Part shown: piece after piece, positions 1-5,240 of the stretch
How positions within the stretch are numbered: the first letter of the stretch is position 1
Layout: the number at the start of each line of letters is the position of its first letter
DNA from: an uncultured bacterium
GTDB taxonomy: Bacteria; Verrucomicrobiota; Lentisphaeria; Victivallales; UBA1829
Reading direction: 5' to 3'
NCBI GenBank assembly: GCA_900549045.1
Contig: URNE01000161.1
Span: forward strand, 1 to 6,076
DNA length: 6,076 nucleotides
Notes under the pieces: model-generated
Told to the model about the DNA's origin: nothing
Seen by the model: the letters and a program-made list of their open reading frames with translations, nothing else
Database searches by the model: none
Translations under genes and position numbers: made by a program

Positions 1-63
1 CTTGAATCCCTTCATGCCGGCATCGCCGATATGGCGGAAAGTCCAAAAAACGGCAATCCCCTT

Positions 64-1002
64 TCACTCTTCCGCGTTTTCGCCGGGGATCAGATAACTT
101 ACCTGAATATCCCGGATGCGGGAGCGGCCGGTCAGGACAGCCTTAAGAAGCCGGACCGCTTGATGCGCAAGTTCCGGGAAATTCTGACGAAGCGTGAACT
201 GTTCCGGCATCAGAATGTCGGAGAGGCCGGGGACGTGCCAGTGAATCAGCTCAATGTCCTGCGGAATGCGGAAGCCGCTGCGCTGAAGTTCGGCGTAAAT
301 CGTCAGATCCGTCATTTCAAACGGACAGATGACGGCCGTGCAATGTTCGCGTTTCAGCGTATTCAGCCGTGTGGCTCCGGGGACGCCGCAGTAGACCTTT
401 ATGCCCGATGAAGCGGCAAATTCCAGAAAATAACGCCGTCGGTTTGTGTGATTCAGATTCCCGGTTTCAACTCGTCCGTCCAGATAAAGCACGCGGCGGT
501 GTCCGGCGGAACGCAGGTGCGATACAACCGCATTCATGGCGGCGCGGTCGTCGGAACAGACGGAGTATATGCGCTCGGAATGGTAGCCGAAGTCGTTGAT
601 GCAGACCAGCGGAATCGGATTTATTTCCGACCATTTCCGCGCGATGCGTCCGGTATGGCAGAGGGAGATCGCGCCGTCGAGAATCTTCTCGTTGAGGTTG
701 TGGAGATGACGTGCGGGAATCATTTCATAGAAGAAATTCTGCCGGTTCAGTTCGGAGGAAAGCGCGCTGGTCAGCGAGGTCTCGTACGAGCAGAGTCCCG
801 TTCCGAATTCGTGCATGATGACGGCGATGTTTTTGCGGCTGCGTCCGAGATAGCCGAGCTCGCGGGCTGCGGCGAGGATGCGCGAACGGGTTTCCAGCGC
901 AACATTCCCCGCATCGGAGAGGGCGCGCGCCACGGTGCAGTGGGCGTAACCCGTCTGCTTCGCAATCTCGCGGACAGTCACTTTCGGAGCTTTTTTCTGC
1001 AT
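64..1002 (-). CDS. LacI-family transcriptional regulator
   Basis: This 312-residue protein is a DNA-binding regulator of the LacI/GalR type, probably a sugar-responsive repressor. Residues 8-53 form the N-terminal helix-turn-helix: VTVREIAKQTGY, then a recognition helix around HCTVARAL, then ETRSRILAAARELGY, the usual LacI sequence ending. From residue about 58 a periplasmic-binding-protein-like sensor domain begins (NIAVIMHEF; later PLVCINDFG; AGHRRVLYLDG; DIELIHWH). The protein is somewhat shorter than the usual 330-350 residues. Only eight residues separate LGY from the first sensor strand, so the usual hinge helix (PN..AR.L) seems to be missing. The ATG at 1002 is supported by AAAGGTG (1011-1017) eight bases upstream. 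The gene is divergent from the glycoside hydrolase, so control of that gene and of itself is likely. The effector sugar cannot be told from sequence. The 63 bp beyond its stop hold no supported feature. Confidence 0.93.
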   Translation of the reverse strand: MQKKAPKVTVREIAKQTGYAHCTVARALSDAGNVALETRSRILAAARELGYLGRSRKNIAVIMHEFGTGLCSYETSLTSALSSELNRQNFFYEMIPARHLHNLNEKILDGAISLCHTGRIARKWSEINPIPLVCINDFGYHSERIYSVCSDDRAAMNAVVSHLRSAGHRRVLYLDGRVETGNLNHTNRRRYFLEFAASSGIKVYCGVPGATRLNTLKREHCTAVICPFEMTDLTIYAELQRSGFRIPQDIELIHWHVPGLSDILMPEQFTLRQNFPELAHQAVRLLKAVLTGRSRIRDIQVSYLIPGENAEE

Positions 1003-1043
1003 GTCGAATACACCTTTGTTTCATTTTGTCTCATAAAGCGGGC

Positions 1044-1072
1044 TTGCAATCGATGCGATTCCAGAATATAAT
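1044..1072 (+). promoter_or_regulatory. sigma70-like promoter of the glycoside hydrolase gene
   Basis: A -35 box TTGCAA (1044-1049) and a perfect -10 box TATAAT (1067-1072) are separated by 17 bp. Transcription would start near 1079, giving a short leader of about 23 bases that contains the ribosome binding site AAGGAG (1091-1096) of the hydrolase gene. The promoter is read from sequence alone. Its spacing and its placement before a gene with a strong ribosome binding site make it convincing. Confidence 0.8.
1048..1060. promoter_or_regulatory. Candidate operator for the divergent LacI-type regulator
   Basis: AATCG-ATG-CGATT is a perfect inverted repeat with five-base arms and a three-base centre. 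One further symmetric pair lies two bases out (G1046 with C1062). It sits inside the spacer of the hydrolase promoter and overlaps the end of the -35 box, so a bound repressor would block RNA polymerase. LacI-family regulators commonly bind such short palindromes next to their own gene. That this particular regulator binds here is inferred from position. Confidence 0.6.
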
Positions 1073-1101
1073 ACAGGAAACCGGAAAATAAAGGAGAGGC
1101 A

Positions 1102-3000
1102 ATGGATATTTTTGCAAAAAACAATTTTTTTACGGGCTGCAACTACTGGGCGTCCCATGCGGGAATCTACATGTGGCGCAACTGGAGTGCCGCGGATGTT
1201 GAACAGGATCTGAAACTGATCGCGGAATACGGCATGAACGTTCTCCGCGTGTTTCCGCTGTGGCCGGATTTCCAGCCGCTGACCCGTTTCTACGGCGGCT
1301 GTGGAATGAAACAGGAGTTCGGACAGAACGGCGGACCGCTTCAGAACCCCGCCTGCATGGATCCGGAGATGATGAACCGTTTCCGCTTTCTCTGCGATAC
1401 GGCGGAAAAGAACGGAATCAAACTCGTTGTCGGACTTCTGACCGGCTGGATGAGCGGACGCCTCTTCGTTCCGCCCGCGCTCGAGACGAAAAACGTCCTC
1501 AAGGATCCCGAGGCGATTCAGTGGGAAGTCCGTTTTGTCCGCTGTTTCGTGAAGGAGATGAAGGATCATCCGGCAATTGCTGGCTGGGATCTCGGCAACG
1601 AATGCAACTGCATGGCGCACCTGGAGAGCGCGGCGGAGGCGTGGAACTGGATGAACACCATCGCGTCCGCAATCCGTCTGGAAGACGGCACGCGTCCGAT
1701 CGTTTCTGGAATGCACAGCATCAGCACGAATTTCAAGGATGTCTGGAATCTGCAGGATCAGGGCGAGCTCATGGATGTTCTGACGACGCATCCGTATCCG
1801 CTTTTCACGCCGGAATGCAACCACGAGCCGTTCAACACCATGCGCAACGGCCTGCACTCCTCGGCGGAGTCGATGCTGTACGCGGACATCGCGGGCAAAC
1901 CCTGCTTCCCGGAGGAGGCTGGATCGCTCGGCCCGACGGTCTGTTCGTATGAACGTGCGGCGCGCAACGTTCGCATGGCGCTTTTCTCGTGCTGGGCGAA
2001 CGACCTTCACGGCTACTTGTGGTGGTGCGGATTCGATCAGAGCCATCTTGATTTCCCGCCGTACGACTGGACGGCGATTGAGCGCGAGCTCGGACTTTTC
2101 CGCATCGACCGTTCCGCGAAGCCGACGGCGGTTGTGATGCGCGACTTCACTGCGTTCCGCAAGAGTCTTCCCTTCGAACTTCCCGCGCGCAGAATCGATG
2201 CGGTCTGCGTTGCTCCGGAGAAGGAAAAGGGATGGGTCCGCTGCTTCGGGGCGTTCCTGCTGTCCCGTCAGGCGGGTTTCGATATCCGTTTCGCGGGAGC
2301 GGAACAGCCGTTGCCGGAGTCGGATTTCTATATTCTGCCGTCGGTCGGCGGATCAAGCGAGATTTCCCGCAAGGCGTGGCTGGCGCTGCTCGACAAGGTG
2401 AGCGCCGGAGCGAATCTGCTGATCACCTCCGACGGTCGCGGCTGTCTTTCGACTTTCCGCGAAGTCACAGGCGTTGAGATCGACGCCCGTTTCCAGGAGA
2501 ACTGTTCGTTTGAATTCGCTTTGAAATCGCATCCGGAGCAGATGATCCGTGCGGTGAGCGCGTACCGCTGCATGATGACGGCGCAGACGGCGGAAGTCCT
2601 TGCGGCGGATGCATCGGGCAACCCGATGATGACGGTCGGCAAGTACGGCAAGGGACAGATTTTCTACATCAACCTTGCGATTGAGCGGATGGCGGTTGCG
2701 GAGATGCCGGGCTGCTTCCACGGCGAAGATGTGAATCCGGTGTATCTGCTTTACCGCGAGGCGATGGAACGGGCGGGAATCCGCCGCGCGGTGACGAAGC
2801 TTCTGCCCGGAGTCGGAATTACGGAGCATCCGCTGGATGCGCACCGCACGGTGTGCGTTGCGGTTAATTGCGAGCCGGAGGAAGCGGTATGTCCGCTTGA
2901 AGTTTCCGGCACGGTGAAGGAGGTCTGGAACGGAGCCTGGGAAAACGGTACGCTCCGGATCGGCGGCAACGACGGCGCCGTGTTTGTCGTCGAACACTGA
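1102..3000 (+). CDS. GH5-like (clan GH-A) glycoside hydrolase with C-terminal glutamine-amidotransferase-like domain
   Basis: This 632-residue enzyme is a probable retaining beta-glycosidase or mannanase/cellulase relative. Residues 1 to about 350 form a TIM barrel of the GH5/GH-A type, with YGMNVLRVFPLWP around 43-55. WDLGNECN (162-169) gives the N-E pair expected at strand 4, so E167 is the likely acid/base. PCFPEEAGSLG (267-277) gives the likely nucleophile, E272 (or E271), followed by LWWCGFDQ. Residues about 365-565 resemble the amidotransferase-like fold seen as the middle domain of GH42 beta-galactosidases (DFYILPSVGG, then AGANLLITSDG, then YGKGQIFYINLA). Residues about 570-632 look like a small beta domain. 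No signal peptide or membrane segment is visible, so it should act in the cytoplasm on imported oligosaccharides. The start is fixed by AAGGAG five bases upstream. The substrate is not readable from the sequence; GH-A membership is firm, the exact family less so. Confidence 0.88.
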   Translation: MDIFAKNNFFTGCNYWASHAGIYMWRNWSAADVEQDLKLIAEYGMNVLRVFPLWPDFQPLTRFYGGCGMKQEFGQNGGPLQNPACMDPEMMNRFRFLCDTAEKNGIKLVVGLLTGWMSGRLFVPPALETKNVLKDPEAIQWEVRFVRCFVKEMKDHPAIAGWDLGNECNCMAHLESAAEAWNWMNTIASAIRLEDGTRPIVSGMHSISTNFKDVWNLQDQGELMDVLTTHPYPLFTPECNHEPFNTMRNGLHSSAESMLYADIAGKPCFPEEAGSLGPTVCSYERAARNVRMALFSCWANDLHGYLWWCGFDQSHLDFPPYDWTAIERELGLFRIDRSAKPTAVVMRDFTAFRKSLPFELPARRIDAVCVAPEKEKGWVRCFGAFLLSRQAGFDIRFAGAEQPLPESDFYILPSVGGSSEISRKAWLALLDKVSAGANLLITSDGRGCLSTFREVTGVEIDARFQENCSFEFALKSHPEQMIRAVSAYRCMMTAQTAEVLAADASGNPMMTVGKYGKGQIFYINLAIERMAVAEMPGCFHGEDVNPVYLLYREAMERAGIRRAVTKLLPGVGITEHPLDAHRTVCVAVNCEPEEAVCPLEVSGTVKEVWNGAWENGTLRIGGNDGAVFVVEH

Positions 3001-3018
3001 TTCGTCGGCCGGAACAGT

Positions 3019-3059
3019 AAAAAACGCGCACCGGGAGAAAATTTCCGGTGCGCGTTTTT
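3019..3059. terminator. Bidirectional Rho-independent terminator
   Basis: A perfect ten-base-pair GC-rich stem (CGCGCACCGG at 3025-3034 with CCGGTGCGCG at 3045-3054) closes a ten-base loop. It is flanked by six A on the left (3019-3024) and five T on the right (3055-3059), so transcripts from either strand end in a hairpin followed by a U-run. It lies between the converging hydrolase and oxidoreductase genes, 18 bp after the first stop and about 20 bp after the second, and should terminate both. Confidence 0.93.
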
Positions 3060-3078
3060 GCTGTCGGCTGGCGCGGGA

Positions 3079-4239
3079 TTACTTCTGGAAGGATTTGGAG
3101 AAGTCCACGTCCGCGGCGGGCTTGACGGCCTTTTTGACATAGCGGGAAGTGGAAACGAGCTTTTCGAGCATTGCCGCATATTCCTCCGCGTCGATCGGAA
3201 GCTCGACCGGCTTCTGCTTGAGTCCCGAAAGAAGCATGGCGTTGCCGAGTTCAAGACCGCGGATGCCTTCCTGGGCGGGAGCGATCAGCTTGTCGCCCTT
3301 CAGAATGGCATCGCAGAAGTTTTCGATGATGTCGCGGTGCTGGTGCGAGCCGTCCGTGTCGACCGGAATGTCGACGAACCACTTGTCCGGCGTGTCGAAG
3401 GATTTCGTGCTTTCCTTGCAGAACTGTGAGGTCGGAATTTCGTTGCGGACAAAGGAGAGCTTCTGGTCCTCGTAGACGAGTTTTCCGCGTTCCGCGGCGA
3501 TTTCCAGGCGGTTGGTTCCCGGGGCTTCGCCGGTGGTTGCGATGAAGACGCCCGTCGCGCCGTTCGGGTACTCCAGCACCGCTGTGACGTCGTCTTCCAC
3601 TTCGATGTCGTGGAATTTGCCGAGGGCGGCGATTGCGGTGACTTTTTTCGGCATGCCGAAGAACCACTGCATGAGGTCGAGCTGGTGGGGACACTGGTTG
3701 AGGAGAACTCCGCCGCCTTCGCCGCGCCAGCTTGCGCGCCAGTCGCCGGAATCGTAGTAGACCTGCGTGCGGAACCAGTCGGTGATGATCCAGTTGATGC
3801 GGCGGATTTCTCCGAGTTCGCCGGAATCGATGAGCTGTTTGATTTTTTTATGGGCGCCGATGGTTCTCTGGTTGAACATCGCGGCGAGCTTGAGTTCCGG
3901 ATGTCTCTTTGCCGCTTCGATGAGTTCGAGCGCGAGTTTTTTGTGTACGGAAATCGGTTTTTCCGTAATGACATGTTTGCCGTGGTTCATCGCCTCGATT
4001 GCGAGGGAGACGTGGAAATAGTGCGGAACGGCGATGATGACGGCGTCGATATCCGCCTCTTTGAAAAACTTGTCGGTATCGGTGAAAAGCTGAATCTTTT
4101 CGGGATCGTACTTTTTAAGCTTTTCGGGGTTGATATCGCAGATGGCGGTGAGTTTTGCGTTGGAGAGCTGTCCGATGCTGACAACATGAGCGCTGCCCAT
4201 ATTGCCGACGCCGATGATGCCGATTTTTACCTGGTCCAT
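3079..4239 (-). CDS. Gfo/Idh/MocA-family NAD(P)-dependent oxidoreductase
   Basis: This 386-residue protein belongs to the family that oxidises or reduces sugars, inositols and related polyols with NAD(P). The N-terminal Rossmann fold carries GVGNMG (residues 10-15, the GxGxxG loop) and ICDINPEK (33-40) at the end of the second strand. ITEKPIS (91-97) is the family's EKP motif, with K95 the usual catalytic lysine. GEGGGVLLNQCPHQLDLMQW (173-192) matches the conserved active-site segment of the C-terminal domain, with H185 and D188 in the usual places. Length is normal and no signal sequence is seen, so it is cytoplasmic. The start is supported by AAGGAT (4247-4252) seven bases upstream. It converges on the hydrolase gene and probably processes a sugar released by that enzyme. 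The exact substrate is unknown, as is usual for this family. Confidence 0.95.
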   Translation of the reverse strand: MDQVKIGIIGVGNMGSAHVVSIGQLSNAKLTAICDINPEKLKKYDPEKIQLFTDTDKFFKEADIDAVIIAVPHYFHVSLAIEAMNHGKHVITEKPISVHKKLALELIEAAKRHPELKLAAMFNQRTIGAHKKIKQLIDSGELGEIRRINWIITDWFRTQVYYDSGDWRASWRGEGGGVLLNQCPHQLDLMQWFFGMPKKVTAIAALGKFHDIEVEDDVTAVLEYPNGATGVFIATTGEAPGTNRLEIAAERGKLVYEDQKLSFVRNEIPTSQFCKESTKSFDTPDKWFVDIPVDTDGSHQHRDIIENFCDAILKGDKLIAPAQEGIRGLELGNAMLLSGLKQKPVELPIDAEEYAAMLEKLVSTSRYVKKAVKPAADVDFSKSFQK

Positions 4240-4278
4240 GTTTTAAATCCTTATTGTTGGTTGAACTGTTTCATAAAT

Positions 4279-4306
4279 AACATAACCGTGTACGCGGATA
4301 TTGCAA
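4279..4306 (-). promoter_or_regulatory. Possible promoter of the oxidoreductase gene
   Basis: Read on the minus strand, TTGCAA (4301-4306) lies 16 bp before TATGTT (4279-4284). Transcription would begin near 4272 and give a leader of about 33 bases ending at the ribosome binding site AAGGAT. The -10 box is only a partial match to TATAAT, so this is a tentative call. Its -35 box has the same six bases as the one in the hydrolase promoter. Confidence 0.45.
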
Positions 4307-4313
4307 AAGCAAT
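4300..4313. repeat. Inverted repeat at the oxidoreductase promoter, possible operator
   Basis: ATTGC-AAAA-GCAAT is a perfect palindrome with five-base arms. CGCG lies outside it on both sides (4293-4296 and 4315-4318), making a longer imperfect dyad. It overlaps the -35 box of the proposed oxidoreductase promoter, a fitting place for a repressor. It does not resemble the hydrolase palindrome closely, so binding by the same regulator is not supported. Confidence 0.4.
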
Positions 4314-4319
4314 TCGCGG

Positions 4320-4674
4320 AAAAAAGATGGAAAAGTTGTATTCTTGTATCAGCCGGCGATCTGGCGGGTTCGGCAGAATGAGGAGACCGGTTGCCTTTTG
4401 GTGGCGCTGCGGGGACTTTTCGGAGCGTCGACGATAGTTGCCGCAGATTGTGGCGAGTACATGGAGGCCTGACGGGAAATTGCCGCGAAGTTGTCTTTGA
4501 GTTTATGACTCATTTATATGTTCCGGGCGTAAGTAAGGAACATCTAGGGATCACGCTTTATTTTTCTGAGGAATCATGAAAACTTGTCGGAAGCTGCCAG
4601 GACCTTGTTGCAGTTTATGGCAAGGAGCATCGAAGAGGCATTTGTTTTATCTTTGGAATAAAGGAAGGGGTAAA
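4320..4674. other. Gene-free stretch between the oxidoreductase promoter and the tRNA
   Basis: About 355 bp with no credible gene. The short open frames on the plus strand have no family-like composition, and one of them runs antisense through the tRNA. The base composition is visibly more AT-rich than the genes to the left. One short hairpin-forming repeat is present. I see no terminator with a T-run just after the 3' end of the tRNA, and no recognisable RNA gene. Confidence 0.6.
4518..4543. repeat. Seven-base inverted repeat, possible hairpin
   Basis: ATGTTCC (4518-4524) and GGAACAT (4537-4543) are perfect reverse complements around a 12-base loop. No T-run follows closely on either strand, so it is not a typical terminator. 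It could be a protein-binding site or chance; nothing in its surroundings gives it a role. Confidence 0.3.
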
Positions 4675-4750
4675 TGGTGCGCCCACAGGGACTCGAACCC
4701 GGGACCCAATGATTAAGAGTCATTTGCTCTACCAACTGAGCTACGAAGTC
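4675..4750 (-). tRNA. tRNA-Lys(CTT), apparently hybrid with a broken acceptor stem
   Basis: The minus strand reads as a full 76-base tRNA with encoded CCA (4675-4678). The D-arm is GCTC/GAGC with loop AGTTGGTA, the anticodon arm is AATGA/TCATT around CTCTTAA, and the T-loop is TTCGAGT (4691-4697). The anticodon CTT is at 4715-4717. The acceptor stem is faulty: 5' GACTTCG (4744-4750) against 3' TGGGCGC (4679-4685) gives only two Watson-Crick pairs, three G-U pairs and two mismatches (2-71 and 3-70). The T-stem CCGGG/CCCTG has a C-U mismatch at 50-64. The 3' strand should pair with GCGCCCA and the 5' strand with CGAAGTC, so the halves seem to come from two different genes. Function as written is doubtful. 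The first ten bases overlap the neighbouring coding sequence. Confidence 0.8.
4686..4750. other. Putative junction or attachment site inside tRNA-Lys
   Basis: This interval must contain the join between the left (chromosome-like) and right (mobile-element-like) DNA. The 3' T-stem and acceptor strands on the left side (4679-4690) do not pair properly with the 5' strands on the right (4698-4702 and 4744-4750). The simplest crossover point is therefore the T-loop at 4691-4697, or alternatively the conserved D-to-anticodon region. Tyrosine integrases often use tRNA genes, with the T-loop or anticodon loop as crossover sites. An assembly error through a conserved tRNA would look the same. Confidence 0.5.
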
Positions 4751-5229
4751 ATTCCTGCAATCATCTCCTTGATTGCGGGCACAAAGATATGGACTTTATT
4801 GTTTCTATCCAAGAACTCAATCACAGCCTGTAGCGCCAAGTCTTTGATAGGTACACCCGTGCGCATTTTCATCAGGGCAATGCGCTCGTAATACTTCATC
4901 GGCACGTAGATAGTGATGCCGTTCTCGGTCTTTTTGCCCTTCGGCTTGCGCATGTTCACAGCAATATCGTTGCCGAACGATGTGGTTGCCGGTTGATTTG
5001 CTACATTTGTCGGTATCTCAGTTGTTGTAGAAGCAGTCGGCTTGTCTGTAGCCGGAGTGTCTGAGGATGGAACGGGGGCTGCACTCGTTGCCGCTTCCCT
5101 ACTCTCCTTGTTTTCCCTATTCTCCTTACGCTGCTGACTACCGGATTCCAATATGCGCTCGTTCTCCTCGATAGCGTCAGACTCCTCAAGACTGAAACGT
5201 TTCGTCTTCTTCGTCATTTCTCTTGCCAT
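4741..5229 (-). CDS. Ribbon-helix-helix-like protein of a partition or transfer module
   Basis: A 162-residue protein without a recognised family name. Residues 1-45 are highly charged (Lys, Glu, Arg). Residues about 46-86 are a low-complexity Ala/Pro/Thr/Ser/Asp linker. Residues about 103-143 (NGITIYVPMKYYERIALMKM onward through DLALQAVIEFLDR) suggest a strand followed by two helices, as in ribbon-helix-helix DNA-binding domains. It starts 11 bp after the ParA stop, so the two genes form an operon, and such small downstream partners often bind the centromere-like site or act with the ATPase. TraB/DUF3408-like proteins of Bacteroidota conjugative elements are an alternative. The ATG at 5229 has no Shine-Dalgarno; a second ATG at 5217 is possible. 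The last residues and the TAG stop (4741-4743) lie inside the tRNA sequence, so the natural C-terminus may have been altered. Confidence 0.75.
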   Translation of the reverse strand: MAREMTKKTKRFSLEESDAIEENERILESGSQQRKENRENKESREAATSAAPVPSSDTPATDKPTASTTTEIPTNVANQPATTSFGNDIAVNMRKPKGKKTENGITIYVPMKYYERIALMKMRTGVPIKDLALQAVIEFLDRNNKVHIFVPAIKEMIAGMTS

Positions 5230-5240
5230 ACTCTATATTT

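Noticed and set aside
1..15. A possible minus-strand start (ATG AAG GGA TTC AAG) of another gene running off the left edge.
   Set aside because: Only five codons are visible and no good ribosome binding site precedes the ATG, so it cannot be supported.
448..1071. A 207-codon plus-strand open frame over the LacI regulator.
   Set aside because: It is antisense to a clear LacI-family gene and its composition follows the complement of that gene, with no family-like motifs.
1021..2046. A 341-codon minus-strand open frame opposite the glycoside hydrolase.
   Set aside because: Long antisense frames are common in GC-rich genes. The protein is Arg/His-rich without domains, while the plus strand has catalytic motifs, a promoter and a ribosome binding site.
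3610..4437. A 275-codon plus-strand open frame opposite the oxidoreductase.
   Set aside because: It is antisense to a complete Gfo/Idh/MocA gene and also crosses that gene's promoter. Its acidic, repetitive composition is a shadow.
4391..4579. A 62-codon plus-strand open frame in the gap before the tRNA.
   Set aside because: No ribosome binding site, no recognisable motif and no codon pattern like that of the neighbouring genes.
4576..4716. A 46-codon plus-strand open frame starting MKTCRK and ending in CAHRDSNPGPND.
   Set aside because: It runs antisense through the tRNA, and the RDSNPG ending is the well-known false peptide made by reading the T-arm backwards. It is not a gene.
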